Source of the DNA: Desmodesmus armatus
Taxonomy: Eukaryota > Chlorophyta > Chlorophyceae > Sphaeropleales > Scenedesmaceae
DNA length: 64,000 nt
Assembly (NCBI GenBank): GCA_007449985.2
Contig: VIIQ02000042.1
Coordinates: 1-64,000 of the forward strand
Direction of reading: 5' to 3'
Part shown: positions 33,297 through 45,056 of the stretch, piece after piece
How positions within the stretch are numbered: the first letter of the stretch is position 1
Layout: the number at the start of each line of letters is the position of its first letter
Made by a program: the position numbers and the translations under genes
Notes under the pieces: model-generated
Seen by the model: the letters and a program-made list of their open reading frames with translations, nothing else
Database searches by the model: none
What the model was told of the DNA's origin: nothing

Positions 33297-36200
33297 TTAT
33301 TTTTTTTGAAATTCTTGAATTAAAAAATTCATAAAAATACGACCAGGGGTAGTTCGTATAAATTTTGAAAAAGTTTCATTTTTTTGATTTGAAAAAGTTG
33401 TTATTTTTGGTGTAATTTGTTGACAATATCCATTTTTTCGAACCTGTATTTCAACAGATTTTATTGAATCATTTCCAAAATCAACAAAACCACTCCATCG
33501 AACCCAAATAGGAGAATGCAAAGAAAGTTCTTTACGTTGATAAGCAGACAAAACATCAGAAAAATTGGAAAAAAAAGAGAAATTTTTATGATTTTTTTGA
33601 AAGTCATAAAATTTGTCATTTTTTTCTTTTCTCAAAGAATTCAAAATTTGAACTGCAGCACTTTTTGATTGAAAATCTGTTGTTAAATAGTAGAGTCCTA
33701 AAACCATGTCTTGAGTTGGTAAAAGAACAGGATCCCCAGTTGCTGAATTAATAAAATTATTTGTTGAAAGCATAAACTTCCAAGCTTCAGTACGAGCTTC
33801 AACAGTAAGTGGGACATGTACAGCCATTTGGTCACCATCAAAGTCAGCATTAAACCCAGGACATACCATAGGGTGTAAAAGAATGGCTCTGCCTTCAATA
33901 AGTTTTGGTAAAAAAGCTTGAAATCCTAAACGGTGAAGGGTAGGTGCTCGATTTAGTAAAACAGGAATATTTTTCATTATTTTTTTTAATAAATGAAAAG
34001 CTAATGTAGAATCTTTTTTTAAAAGATTTTTTGCACCAATAACTGTTTTTGAAAGATTCAATTGCAGAATTTGTTGAATTAAAAAAGGTAAAAAAAGTTC
34101 AAAAGCCATTTCTTTTGGTAACCCACATTCATATAATTTTAATTTTGGACCCACCACAATTACTGAACGTCCAGAATAATCAACACGTTTTCCTAATAAA
34201 TATTGACGAAATCGACCTTGTTTTCCTTTTAAAACTTCTGATAATGATTTTAATGGAATTCCACGAGAATTCGTTTCAGGCTTTACACCACCTTTTCCAT
34301 TTTGAATTAAATTATCAACAGCTTCTTGTAATAATCTTTGTGCATATCTTAATTCAAAAGATTGGTTTGTTGCAGAATCTTTATAAAATTTTTTCAGTCT
34401 TTCATTTCTGTAAATAATTCTTTGATAAAATCTATTTAAATCTGAAGCAGCAATTTGATTTTGTAATTTTAGAATTGGTCTTAAATCAGGGGGTAATACA
34501 GGAAGATTACGTAAAATCATAAAAGTTGGATTTGAATTTTTTCGAAAAAATTTACGTAAAAATTTTAAACGTCGAACAATGTGTTCACGCTTTTGAATGT
34601 ATTTTTGGATTTTTAAAGATTCTTTTTTTGGCGTTGTTAACAGTTGTTTTGATGAATGAATGATTTTATTTATTTTTGGGAGCAAAATTTGATGTTGTTT
34701 TATCATTTTTTTCAATTCAGTTGGTGTATATTCTGTTAATAATTTTTCAAGAATACCTGCTCCAACTTGAGTTTGTTTTGGTAAATTATTTTCAACTCCT
34801 TCTAAAATTGAAAAGGATTGGTTTTTTGTTTGAGAGATTTTGTCTCCAGAAGAGAAAGAAGTTTGAAGTGGTTCATACATTGGAATATCTTCAAATTCAG
34901 ATAAAAATAAAGAGTTATAATAAACAAAGTATTTCCAATCTGAATCATTTTTCCACAGAAAATTATAACTGATTGTTAAAATTGGATTTTTATACATTTT
35001 TGATTTTTCTGTTTTTCCATTCTTTTTTTGAACCATTTGCAGAAGTGTTTTTTGAGAACTGGTATTCTCTGTTTCAATTGTTGAATGAAAGCCTTTTTCT
35101 GAATGCATAATTTTGCTCTGGGAATGATATGAAAAATTTTTTTTGCCTTTCCTGCGAAGAGAAAAACAAAATGACTTTTTGGTATTTGTCACTTTTTTAT
35201 GTATAAATGAAAGTTCATTGATTGCTTCATTTTTTGAGTTCATATTTTTCTCAAGATTGTCAAGAACAAAACCACTTCTTAAAAATTCTTTTTGTTTTTT
35301 TTGTTTTTTTTCAAAGAGTCTTTTGTTTTGAAAATCAATGCTTTTATTACATACTCGAAGAATTGGTTTTTTTCTGAAATTTTGATCAAAACCTGTTAAA
35401 AAAGACATATTGCTTTTGAATTCTTTTTGAAAAGATGACTGTTTTTCAACAATGTTTTTTGATACATGCACTGTTTTTTCAAATGATAAATTTTTTAAAC
35501 GATTTACAAAGTTCTTTTTTTTAGTAAAAAAAAGAAATTTTTGTGTATATTTTTCATAAGGATATGAAAGAAATTTTTTTTTATATTTGCTCTGCTGTTT
35601 TGCTTCTGTGCCAAAGTGTGTTGGAGAGTCCCCTGCCTCCTCTGTTGTTGGTACTGTAACATCTCCACTATTAGGGTAAGTGCTATGCCTTGGCATTGTG
35701 GCATGCTGATCACTTTTTTGATTTGCTGATTGAGGAAGTGCTGTTGTTTGGAATGAGAACACAGTATTTGGATGGAGACAAACCAAAATTTTTCCAATGT
35801 CACTGAAAAAGATTTTTTCAGAATTTTGAAAGAAAGCATTTGGTTCTTCTGCATTTTGAAAAGTTGCAAAAAAATTTTTTTGGTAGTTATAGGAATCATT
35901 CTGTGAAATTTGGAACAAAAACGAAGGGAAAAATTGGTGAAGTTGATAACTGAAATTTTCTTTTTTTTTGAAAAGAGAAATTTCAAGAGTTTTTTGTTTT
36001 TTTAAAAAAGAAACAATTATTAATAAAAAAATGAAATTTCGTTTTTTTAAACTCTCATTGTTTTCTGATAATTTTTGACAACCATTTAAAGAAAAAACAA
36101 GAGAATTTGAGAAATTCAAAAGAAAAGAAAATAAAAGAAAAAGATTTGTGTCTTTGTTTTTTTCAGAAAAATTCTTCTCAAAAAAAGAATTTGGAAATAA

Positions 36201-37256
36201 ACACTTTTTATAAAGTTCCACTTGTGTTTCTTGGTTTTTTCCATTTGCTGAAAAAAATTGTTTATAAATTTTTTTCAGGAGAAAGTTTCCATAAGTTTTT
36301 TTCAAATTTTTTATAAAAATTTTTTCAAAAAGAGAAGAAAAAAGAATTTGGTTTTTTTGATTTTGAACTGTACTCAAAATTTTCAATTGAACTGGTGAAA
36401 AATTTTCTTCTTTCAAAGTTTGGAACTGAAAAGCAGAAAAGAGTTTATTTTTTTTGAATAATGTTGTTTTTCCTTTATATATTTCTAATAAATTTTTTTC
36501 ATTTGATTTCTTTTCCTGAAGTAAATTCTCTTTAAAATGTGCTAAAAATTTTTGTCTCTCAATTCCTTTTTTTTGTTTTTTATTTAAAAAATCTTTCTCA
36601 AAATTTTGTTTTTTTTCTTTCAAATTTTTAAATTTGAACCACATGTTATATAAATCTGTAATTGAATTATAAAAATTTGCTTTTTGCTCACTATATTTCC
36701 AAACATTTTCAAGAGTTAAAGAATCAGTACAATAAACAACAGCTTCTAAATCTTTTCTTTTCATATCAAAAAAAATACTTAAATAACTGGGATTTGTTTT
36801 TAAATACCAAAGATGTGTAACAGGTGCATTTAATTGAATATATCCCAATTGATAACGTCGAATAATTGACCAAGTATATTCAACATCACAATTTGAACAA
36901 AAATATCTTGTTGTTTGTTTATGTTCTAAAATTTTTTTTGATTCAAGAGCTGTTGGTTTTTGTCTTTTTCCACAAGCACATTCAAAATCTTTCAAAGGAC
37001 CAAAAATTCGTTCACAAAATAGTCCCCCCTTTGTTGGTTGAAATGTTCTATAATGAAAAGTATTTGCATTTGTTACTTCTCCAAAAATTTTTCCATTTGG
37101 TAATTCTTTTTCCGCCCAACTTTGTATTTTTTCAGGCGAAGCCAATCCAATCGAAACTAATTTAAGTTCATGAATTTTTGAATATCCTTTTAAAAATTTT
37201 TTTTTAAATAAAGGAGTTGTAGAATTCAAATTATTTTGTATTTCAAAACTTTGCAT
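33297..37256 (-). CDS. rpoC1: Plastid-encoded RNA polymerase beta' subunit (N-terminal part of bacterial beta')
   Basis: 1319 residues, much larger than the 680-850 of many homologues. Zinc ribbon Cys at 93, 95, 120 and 123 (ECACGKRQ; RYFCSNCDVEY). Conserved region resumes at GILEKLLTEYTPTELKKM (about 828), then FRQYLLGKRVDYSGRSVIVV and the catalytic NADFDGDQMAVHVP near 1135-1150, binding Mg2+. Ends TTPGRIFMNFLIQEFQKK. Residues about 215-825 form a lineage-specific insertion rich in Lys, Phe, Asn and Ser. The frame is continuous despite many homopolymer runs. Neither rpoB upstream nor rpoC2 downstream is present, so the rpoB-C1-C2 operon is dispersed. Confidence 0.96.
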   Translation of the reverse strand: MQSFEIQNNLNSTTPLFKKKFLKGYSKIHELKLVSIGLASPEKIQSWAEKELPNGKIFGEVTNANTFHYRTFQPTKGGLFCERIFGPLKDFECACGKRQKPTALESKKILEHKQTTRYFCSNCDVEYTWSIIRRYQLGYIQLNAPVTHLWYLKTNPSYLSIFFDMKRKDLEAVVYCTDSLTLENVWKYSEQKANFYNSITDLYNMWFKFKNLKEKKQNFEKDFLNKKQKKGIERQKFLAHFKENLLQEKKSNEKNLLEIYKGKTTLFKKNKLFSAFQFQTLKEENFSPVQLKILSTVQNQKNQILFSSLFEKIFIKNLKKTYGNFLLKKIYKQFFSANGKNQETQVELYKKCLFPNSFFEKNFSEKNKDTNLFLLFSFLLNFSNSLVFSLNGCQKLSENNESLKKRNFIFLLIIVSFLKKQKTLEISLFKKKENFSYQLHQFFPSFLFQISQNDSYNYQKNFFATFQNAEEPNAFFQNSEKIFFSDIGKILVCLHPNTVFSFQTTALPQSANQKSDQHATMPRHSTYPNSGDVTVPTTEEAGDSPTHFGTEAKQQSKYKKKFLSYPYEKYTQKFLFFTKKKNFVNRLKNLSFEKTVHVSKNIVEKQSSFQKEFKSNMSFLTGFDQNFRKKPILRVCNKSIDFQNKRLFEKKQKKQKEFLRSGFVLDNLEKNMNSKNEAINELSFIHKKVTNTKKSFCFSLRRKGKKNFSYHSQSKIMHSEKGFHSTIETENTSSQKTLLQMVQKKNGKTEKSKMYKNPILTISYNFLWKNDSDWKYFVYYNSLFLSEFEDIPMYEPLQTSFSSGDKISQTKNQSFSILEGVENNLPKQTQVGAGILEKLLTEYTPTELKKMIKQHQILLPKINKIIHSSKQLLTTPKKESLKIQKYIQKREHIVRRLKFLRKFFRKNSNPTFMILRNLPVLPPDLRPILKLQNQIAASDLNRFYQRIIYRNERLKKFYKDSATNQSFELRYAQRLLQEAVDNLIQNGKGGVKPETNSRGIPLKSLSEVLKGKQGRFRQYLLGKRVDYSGRSVIVVGPKLKLYECGLPKEMAFELFLPFLIQQILQLNLSKTVIGAKNLLKKDSTLAFHLLKKIMKNIPVLLNRAPTLHRLGFQAFLPKLIEGRAILLHPMVCPGFNADFDGDQMAVHVPLTVEARTEAWKFMLSTNNFINSATGDPVLLPTQDMVLGLYYLTTDFQSKSAAVQILNSLRKEKNDKFYDFQKNHKNFSFFSNFSDVLSAYQRKELSLHSPIWVRWSGFVDFGNDSIKSVEIQVRKNGYCQQITPKITTFSNQKNETFSKFIRTTPGRIFMNFLIQEFQKK

Positions 37257-37439
37257 TTTTTTTTCTTTTGCATTTCCAAATAAGAATTCAATGAATTTTC
37301 AACATTTCTATTTTAGAGGAAAAGTTTTTTTTCTCTAAAATGAAACAAGAAAATTTAAATCTCTTTTTCTTTTACAATTCAAACACACAATCTTCTTTTT
37401 TATCAAGCTTAATTTTTTCTTGAAACAAATTCATCTGTC

Positions 37440-37515
37440 AGGGTTAGGTGGCAAAGCTGTTTGCCACCGCCTGAGTCCGCGAAGCAGAGCTTTGCGGGGG
37501 GCAAAAAACCTAGGC
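37440..37515. repeat. GC-rich repeat before trnQ
   Basis: gtggcaaagctgtttgccaccgcc palindrome and gcgaagcagagctttgcgggg motifs in the rpoC1-trnQ interval. Confidence 0.7.
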
Positions 37516-37535
37516 AATAAAAAATCTTTCCTATT

Positions 37536-37569
37536 CTGGGACGGAAGGATTCGAACCTACGAATATCGG

Positions 37570-37601
<32 letters not shown>

Positions 37602-37607
37602 GTCCCA
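37536..37607 (-). tRNA. trnQ-UUG: tRNA-Gln (UUG)
   Basis: Acceptor TGGGACG/CGTCCCA, anticodon TTG in tttttggta, T arm aggttcgaatcct. Confidence 0.95.
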
Positions 37608-38285
37608 AAATTCACCCAAGAATTTACTCTAAAAAAAGAAATAGTATGCTGCTTCCAGAAGGTTCTGACATGATCTGTTTTTTTTCAAAAAGCAAAATCT
37701 GGGCTTATCTTTAGAATACCATTTTGAAAAAAAAAAATCAACTTTCAAAAATAAAATTTACAAATTTGCTACCTTCTTTTTTTTTTTCAATTTGAATACT
37801 GAAAAAAGAAAATTCAATTTCATTTAAAAAGGTAAAAAAATTGAATAGTGTTCAAAAAAACTGTTTTAAAACTTTTTCGATATTTTTCCTATGCAAAAAA
37901 ACCATCCTTTTTGAAACCTTCTAATATCATACAAAGCAAACAAGAAAAAACATTGTCTTTGTGGAAAAGAACCAAGTCAGTAAAAAAAAAAGATACATTT
38001 CTAAAAAACAAAACCTGTTTGCTTTGTGTCCATTTTATTTGGGTCTCAGCCCTTTTGCCTACGAACTGCGCTACTACAAACTGCACTCCTTTTAATTATG
38101 CTGTTCTGCACTGTGCTGGTAGTTTTACCTCAGCAGGGACGCAGGCAGCACAAGTGACAAAGCAACCCAGGCAGAGCAGAAACCTGCATACTCCTAACCC
38201 TATCAAAACAAATAATTCTTCTTTCTAATAGAAAAAAGTACACTGACCACTGTTGATTTCATTTTTTTATTTGTTCGTGTTTGTC
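37608..38285. other. trnQ-trnI spacer
   Basis: A 126-residue plus-strand frame (37848-38228) is present; its second half (ALLPTNCATTNCTPFNYAVL) is translated from base-balanced DNA and resembles nothing I know. Not called as a gene. The rest is A/T runs. Confidence 0.45.
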
Positions 38286-38358
38286 TACACCGTATAGGAG
38301 TTGAACCTATCTAAAAACGATTATGAGTCGATTGCCTAATCCGCTCGGCCAACGGTGT
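38286..38358 (-). tRNA. trnI-CAU: tRNA-Ile (CAU)
   Basis: Anticodon CAT in actcataat with acceptor ACACCGT/ACGGTGT. The gcaatcgactcataatcg arm is that of plastid tRNA-Ile read with lysidine-modified C34 rather than Met; the elongator Met gene is separately present at 56568. The identity rests on similarity to plastid trnI-CAU. Confidence 0.8.
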
Positions 38359-38399
38359 TTTGATTTTAAAATTGAGTATTGATTTTTTCATTCCAACCT

Positions 38400-38580
38400 G
38401 TCTGTCTCTTTGAAGTCGCTCACCAGGGTGGCTTCTTTGCTCACTTCTGGTTTGCACTGCTCTCCCCCCTTATGTCACCGCCTACCTTTGCCTCTCTCCA
38501 CCAGGCTTTGCCCCCTCCTCCTGCAAAGCTCTGCCTTCGCCTGGGCTGGGCAAAGCCACATTTTTGTACACGGTAGAAAT
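38400..38580. repeat. Repeat-like GC-rich segment between trnI-CAU and petB
   Basis: Base-balanced, C-rich stretch ending in ctccaccaggctttgccccct and gcctgggctgggcaaagcc motifs. No gene. Confidence 0.6.
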
Positions 38581-38644
38581 GTGAGTAAAAATTTGGTTTA
38601 TCAAAAAAGTCTCTCATTTTTTGATAAATTAAAAAAAAAAAGAG

Positions 38645-38695
38645 TTTTTCTTCTTTTTGTTCAAAGATTTTCATTTTGAACAAAAAGAAGAAAAA
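38645..38695 (-). terminator. 21-bp perfect stem-loop after petB
   Basis: Arms 38645-38665 and 38675-38695 are exact complements and lie 9 bp after the petB stop. Confidence 0.65.
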
Positions 38696-38704
38696 ATATT
38701 CAAT

Positions 38705-39352
38705 TTAAAGAGGTCCTGAAATACCTTGTTTACGAATCATTAAGAAGTGAGCTAGCATAAATACTGCTGTTAATAAAGGTAAAACAAAAGTATGTAAACT
38801 ATAGAAACGTGTTAATGTTGCTTGACCAACACCTACACCACCACGTAATAATTCAACTAAAAATCCTCCAATTCCAGGAATTGCTTCTGGTACACCTGTT
38901 ACAATTTTTACTGCCCAATAACCAATTTGGTCATAAGGTAATGAATAACCAGTTACTCCAAATGAAACAGTACAAACAGCCATGATTACACCACTAACCC
39001 ATGTAGATTCTCTTGGTTTTTTGAAACCACCAGTTAAGTAAACACGGAATACGTGTAAAATCATCATAAGAACCATCATACTTGCTGACCAACGGTGGAT
39101 TGAACGAATAAGCCACCCAAAATTTACTTCTGTCATGATATATTGAACAGAAGCAAAAGCTTCAGCAACTGTTGGACGGTAATAAAAAGTCATTGCAAAA
39201 CCAGTAGCAACTTGAACTAAAAAACAAGTAAAAGTAATTCCTCCTAAGCAGTAAAAAATATTTACATGTGGTGGAACATATTTACTTGTAATATCATCAG
39301 CAATTGACTGAATTTCTAAACGTTCTTCGAACCAATCATAAACTTTACTCAT
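38705..39352 (-). CDS. petB: Cytochrome b6
   Basis: 215 residues, the exact family length, starting at [15 protein letters not shown]. Four membrane helices. The b-heme His pairs are visible in helices B and D ([22 protein letters not shown] and [27 protein letters not shown]), with C35 (FYCLGG) for the extra c-type heme. PSLGW-like regions belong to petD, located 18 kb away, so the petB-petD pair is split. No intron. Confidence 0.98.
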   Translation of the reverse strand: MSKVYDWFEERLEIQSIADDITSKYVPPHVNIFYCLGGITFTCFLVQVATGFAMTFYYRPTVAEAFASVQYIMTEVNFGWLIRSIHRWSASMMVLMMILHVFRVYLTGGFKKPRESTWVSGVIMAVCTVSFGVTGYSLPYDQIGYWAVKIVTGVPEAIPGIGGFLVELLRGGVGVGQATLTRFYSLHTFVLPLLTAVFMLAHFLMIRKQGISGPL

Positions 39353-39469
39353 AAAATAAAAAGAAAAAAAATTAATACCATTAAACGAAAAAGAAACCAT
39401 TTTGTGATTGATGAAAAATCAATTCACTCAAGTTTATTGTGCTCCCTTGGCACTGCTTGACAAAGCATT

Positions 39470-39720
39470 ATAGATTGCCTCGATTTGCACCGCAGAGCTC
39501 TGCTACGCGCTGCTTTGCAGTCTGCTGCGCAAGCGAAGCCTGGGCTGCTTCTCCGCTTTGCGGTGCAAAGCGAAGTGTAACGCGGAGAAGCGGAGCAGAG
39601 GGCATAGCCCTCCAAACCACTGACCCTGGCAGAGCAAATTGAAGCAAAGCATAGGCCAGAGTTTTGCCTTCTGCGAAGCAGACCGCAAAGCGAATCAGAC
39701 TAGGCTTGTCAGCACTTCCA
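39470..39720. repeat. GC-rich repeat cluster upstream of petB
   Basis: gcaccgcagagctctgctacgcgctgc, gcgaagcctgggc, ttctccgctttgcggtgcaaagcg and related motifs. The rest of 39353-40062 is A+T-rich or base-balanced without a recognised gene. Confidence 0.8.
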
Positions 39721-40062
39721 GCAGTTAAGTACCAGATTTGGGTACAGAGTGGAGAGATTCAAAAATTCTGTATGAATAACCCAATATCCAAAAAAGTGAA
39801 CATATCAAATTCAAATTTTGTAAAAAAAATTGTATGGCCTCAAAGGTTTATTAAGTAAAAATCCAGAAACTCCATACATAATTTCAAATTTGTTTTCACT
39901 ATTTTTGTAGAGAGTCCATATTCACTTCTCAAAAATATTTGAAAAGTTGAGCACTTCCATTTGCATAAACAGATGGAAGTGGTTCAAAATCAAAAGAAAA
40001 GCACTTTCCTGTTGTTACAATTTTAGGTCAAAGAATTTGAAAATTCCAAAATAGAATTTTTA

Positions 40063-40674
40063 TTATCTAAAAAACCCTTTTTCTTTTGTAACGAAAGGCA
40101 ATAAGCCCATAATTCGAGCACTTTTAATTGTTTTTGCAACATAACGTTGTTGTTTTGCTGTTAATTTTGTTTGACGACGTGGTAAAATTTTACCTCCTAA
40201 ACCAATATAACGTTGTAATAATCCAATATGTTTATAATCAATAATGCGACGATTATAAACATATTTTTCTGGTTTTTCTTGAAAAAGAAGAAGAAAAGAT
40301 TTTGGTGGAATAATAGGCTTTAATGGCTTTTTACGTTTTTTTTGATCAAATTTTCTTTGTTTTTTTTGATGAACACGAGCTAAAATTTGAGAAACAGAAA
40401 AAACTTTACGTTTTGAAGGCATTCCACCTTTTAGAAATGTTTGCTCTCCGCCTTTTTGAGAAGTTGAACGATTTCCATTTTTTGTAAATTGTGCATTTGT
40501 TTGGCTTGATCTTCCCTGCTGCTCAGAAGAACGAACAGATGCAAATGAATCTCCTTGAGATTGATCTGCTTTACGTGAAAATTGAAGAGGAACAAGAGAT
40601 GTTTTTACATTTTCAGATGAAGAATGTGAGTTTGAATTTTCAATTGAAAAATCAGAAAGAGGTTGATTTGTCAT
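40063..40674 (-). CDS. rps18: 30S ribosomal protein S18 with N-terminal extension
   Basis: 203 residues against about 70-100 in most plastids. The conserved C-terminal half reads [40 protein letters not shown] and [15 protein letters not shown]. Residues 1-85 are Ser/Gln/Asn-rich ([20 protein letters not shown]) with no homology recognised, and 85-120 are very basic. S18 sits on the 30S platform. The frame is intact. A shorter start at [18 protein letters not shown] (about residue 85) cannot be excluded. Confidence 0.92.
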   Translation of the reverse strand: MTNQPLSDFSIENSNSHSSSENVKTSLVPLQFSRKADQSQGDSFASVRSSEQQGRSSQTNAQFTKNGNRSTSQKGGEQTFLKGGMPSKRKVFSVSQILARVHQKKQRKFDQKKRKKPLKPIIPPKSFLLLFQEKPEKYVYNRRIIDYKHIGLLQRYIGLGGKILPRRQTKLTAKQQRYVAKTIKSARIMGLLPFVTKEKGFFR

Positions 40675-41061
40675 AAAAAATTTTTGTTTTTAAATGAAAT
40701 GAAAAGTCTGTTTTCTTTTTTCAAAGTTATGATTTCTTTGGAAGAGATCTTTTTTCAGTCAAAAATTTGAATTTTTTCACAGAGAGAAACTATTTGCTTC
40801 AATAAAATAGCTCTCTTCTGCAGCTTCTCATTTTTTTGTTCTCTGTTTGCTTTTTCCTTTTTGGATTCGTTTCTTTTTGAAAATAAAAAAAACAAAATTT
40901 ACAGAGATGTTCAAAAAAAAGTGGAAAAAATTCATTGTGATTTCATGGATGAAAAAAGAAATTGCCAAATTTTTGGCTTTTTTTCTTCAAGTATGAGGAA
41001 CAAGAATTGTAAATCTCTTTTTTCAAATTTTTTATAGAAAAAAGAAAGAGAAGAAAAAAAA
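40675..41061. other. rps18-atpB spacer, A+T-rich part
   Basis: A/T runs, no gene recognised. atpE, which normally follows atpB, is not here. Confidence 0.6.
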
Positions 41062-41093
41062 CAGAATTTATGGTTTAAAAACCACAAATTCTG
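41062..41093 (-). terminator. Stem-loop downstream of atpB
   Basis: 15-bp stem with one G-U pair in minus-strand RNA (41062-41076 and 41079-41093), about 210 bp after the atpB stop. Confidence 0.5.
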
Positions 41094-41144
41094 CAAAAAA
41101 AAAAAGAGAGAGAGAGCAAATTTGACTCATATACATCTCCGACC

Positions 41145-41290
41145 ATTTGCTTCGCCAGGGGGCTATGCCTCCCTTTTGCCACCGCAAAGCCTAGGCAAAG
41201 CGGACTGCACCTTTGCTTCATAAATAGAGACAAAGCCTAGGCAAAGCAAAAGGGACCTTGGCAAAGGAAAGACATATCCTTAGCAGTGAA
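41145..41290. repeat. GC-rich repeat between atpB and its stem-loop
   Basis: gcaaagcctaggcaaagcggactgc and gacaaagcctaggcaaagcaaaagg are near-copies; the segment reaches to within about 10 bp of the atpB stop codon, so it is probably part of the atpB 3' untranslated region. Confidence 0.75.
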
Positions 41291-41301
41291 AGCAAAGTGA
41301 A

Positions 41302-42774
<1,473 letters not shown>

Positions 42775-42904
42775 TTAAACTTACTTTTTTTATTTGTTTT
42801 CAATTTGGCAATGCGGTTGAGACCGTAGAGAAAAGAGAACAAAAAATTTTATAGAAATTAACAATGTTAAAATTTTTTTGAATTTTTCAAACACTTACTT
42901 TTTT

Positions 42905-42978
42905 TCGGGATGACAGGATTCGAACCTGCGACACCATGCTCCCAAAGCATATGCGCTACCAAGCTGCGCTACATCCCG
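42905..42978 (-). tRNA. trnP-UGG: tRNA-Pro (UGG)
   Basis: Acceptor CGGGATG/CATCCCG, anticodon TGG in tttggga, T arm aggttcgaatcct. Confidence 0.95.
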
Positions 42979-43028
42979 TTTTTATTTACAAATAACCATT
43001 TTGAAAGCTTTTTTTGTTTCTGTTTGTG

Positions 43029-43078
43029 AAACTCAAAAACTGTTCAAAAAAAGGAATTTATGAACAGTTTTTGAGTTT
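43029..43078 (-). terminator. 18-bp perfect stem-loop not adjacent to a known gene
   Basis: Arms 43029-43046 and 43061-43078. It lies 50 bp upstream of trnP and more than 560 bp downstream of tufA, which already has its own stem-loop at 43412-43461. It may mark the 3' end of an unrecognised minus-strand transcript across 43079-43400. Confidence 0.5.
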
Positions 43079-43099
43079 TACAAAAGTTTTATTGAGAAA

Positions 43100-43411
43100 T
43101 GAAGACCATTAAAAAGTACAACAGCAGGTCACTGAACAAAGCCACCCATGCTGGGGACTACTTTGCGTATACCTTCTGCAGTGGCTACCTTCAAATCCTT
43201 GACAATCTGCTTTACATCTACAAAGCAGAGCAGATGCTAATTCAGTGAAGAGAAGCACACCTCAAATGTTTATGTTTATGGTATGTTTATGGTATGTTTA
43301 TGTTTATGGTATGTTTATATTTATGTTTTTCTTTAGCTATTATAAAAAATTTTAATAAAAAAAGCAATAGAAAATTTTTTAAAATCTCAATAAAAGGTTT
43401 ATTTTTTTCAA
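43100..43411. other. Base-balanced island and ATGTTTATGGT short tandem repeats
   Basis: 43107-43262 has balanced composition with no recognised gene. 43267-43327 is a minisatellite of tatgtttatggt-like units (five to six imperfect copies). The remainder is A+T-rich. Confidence 0.6.
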
Positions 43412-43461
43412 AAATGAAAGACTCTTTCAATATTTGAAAATTTTGAAAGAGTCTTTCATTT
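43412..43461 (-). terminator. 19-bp perfect stem-loop downstream of tufA
   Basis: Arms 43412-43430 and 43443-43461, about 180 bp after the tufA stop, beyond a GC-rich repeat. Confidence 0.6.
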
Positions 43462-43519
43462 CTATGAAACCAGTTTCTACCATCGAAAAAAGTGGGGGGG
43501 GCAATTTATTGATCAATTT

Positions 43520-43630
43520 GTTCGCGCTGCCGGCGTAGCAGAGCTTTGCGGAGTGCAACGCGCTGCTCTGCCAGGGTTTTGGAGGCTGGGCCCATACAAA
43601 GGCCCAGCCCCCTGATCCCGGTGGAGCAAA
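43520..43630. repeat. GC-rich repeat between tufA and its stem-loop
   Basis: Contains the 35-bp stretch (43528-43562) identical to 28502-28536, then ggctgggcccatacaaaggcccagcc, a palindrome. Probably part of the tufA 3' untranslated region. Confidence 0.85.
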
Positions 43631-43640
43631 AAGAAAAAAA

Positions 43641-44897
43641 TTACTCTACAATGTTTGTTACAACCCCAGCACCAACAGTACGTCCACCTTCACGAATAGC
43701 AAAACGCATACCTTTTTCAACAGCTACAGGGTAAATTAATTGAACAGTTACTTCAATACGGTCACCAGGCATTGCCATTTTGTTTGAATGTTCTTCAGCA
43801 ACAGAAGAAGGATTTTTCATTTGAATGTGTGTAAAACTTACAATTTTTCCAGTTACATCAGTTGTACGGATAAAGAATTGTGGTTGGTATCCAACTAAGA
43901 AAGGAGAGTGACGTCCTCCTTCTTCTTTTGTTAATACATAAACTTGAGCTTCAAATTTTGTATGAGGAGTAATTGAACCTGGTTTTGCTAAAACCATTCC
44001 ACGTTCAATATCTTTTTTTTGAACACCACGTAAAAGAACACCTACGTTATCACCAGCCATAGTTTCATCTAATGTTTTTTTGAACATTTCAAGACCAGTT
44101 ACAACTGTTGCTTTTGTATCTTTTAATCCTACTAATTCAACGTTTTCACCTACTTTTAATGTTCCACGTTCAACACGTCCTGTTGCTACAGTTCCACGTC
44201 CTGTGATAGATAAAACATCTTCAACAGCTAATAAGAAAGGTTTGTCTGTTTCACGATCAGGAGTTGGAATATATTCATCAACACGATCCATTAAATCATA
44301 GATTTTGTCAACCCATTTATTATCACCACGTTTGATAGATGAATTTTCAACAAGAGCTTCTAAAGCAAGTAAAGCTGATCCACTTACAATTGGAATATCA
44401 TCACCAGGAAATTCGTATTTATCTAATGTTTCACGAATTTCTAATTCAACTAATTCTAATAATTCTGGATCATCAACTTGGTCTTCTTTGTTTAAAAATA
44501 CAACCATGTTTGGAACTCCTACTTGTTTTGCTAATAGAATATGTTCTTTTGTTTGAGGCATAGGTCCATCAGCTCCTGATACAACTAAAATTGCACCATC
44601 CATTTGAGCAGCACCTGTAATCATGTTTTTTACATAGTCTGCGTGGCCTGGACAGTCAACGTGTGCATAGTGACGATTTTCTGTTTCATATTCTACGTGA
44701 GCTGTATTAATTGTAATACCACGAGCTTTTTCTTCTGGAGCAGAATCAATTTCATCATATTTTTTTCCTGTTGCACCACCTTGAGCAGCTAAAGCCATTG
44801 TGATTGCAGCAGTTAATGTTGTTTTTCCATGGTCAACGTGACCAATAGTACCAATATTTACGTGTGGTTTTTTACGTTCAAATTTTGCGCGTGCCAT
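43641..44897 (-). CDS. tufA: Translation elongation factor Tu
   Basis: 418 residues. GTPase that delivers aminoacyl-tRNA to the ribosome. G1 [10 protein letters not shown] (about 18-27), switch region [15 protein letters not shown]3 [12 protein letters not shown] (about 80-92), G4 NKEDQVDD (about 135), then domains 2 and 3 ([36 protein letters not shown]). Plastid-encoded tufA is typical of most green algae and absent from land plant plastids. Frame intact; monocistronic. Confidence 0.99.
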   Translation of the reverse strand: MARAKFERKKPHVNIGTIGHVDHGKTTLTAAITMALAAQGGATGKKYDEIDSAPEEKARGITINTAHVEYETENRHYAHVDCPGHADYVKNMITGAAQMDGAILVVSGADGPMPQTKEHILLAKQVGVPNMVVFLNKEDQVDDPELLELVELEIRETLDKYEFPGDDIPIVSGSALLALEALVENSSIKRGDNKWVDKIYDLMDRVDEYIPTPDRETDKPFLLAVEDVLSITGRGTVATGRVERGTLKVGENVELVGLKDTKATVVTGLEMFKKTLDETMAGDNVGVLLRGVQKKDIERGMVLAKPGSITPHTKFEAQVYVLTKEEGGRHSPFLVGYQPQFFIRTTDVTGKIVSFTHIQMKNPSSVAEEHSNKMAMPGDRIEVTVQLIYPVAVEKGMRFAIREGGRTVGAGVVTNIVE

Positions 44898-44960
44898 AAT
44901 TTTTCAGTTTTTTAAAAGTATATTTTGTCTGTATAAGCCAATTTTCCAAGTATTTACTAT

Positions 44961-45056
44961 TTTATCAAAAAAAGTTTTTTTTTCAAACTTTTTTGATAAA
45001 TCTTTTTAAAATTTTTTCTTTTATTTGACTTTCTTTTTTCAAATCGAAAGTCAAAT
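44961..45056. other. Two stem-loops upstream of tufA
   Basis: First stem 44961-45000 (16 bp with one bulge), second 45023-45056 (11 bp). They lie in the trnV-tufA interval, where either could end a transcript entering from upstream or form part of the tufA leader. Confidence 0.45.

Noticed and set aside
37848..38228. 126-residue plus-strand protein between trnQ and trnI-CAU
   Set aside because: Half is A+T-rich noise and half is repeat-like DNA. No domain, leader or partner gene.
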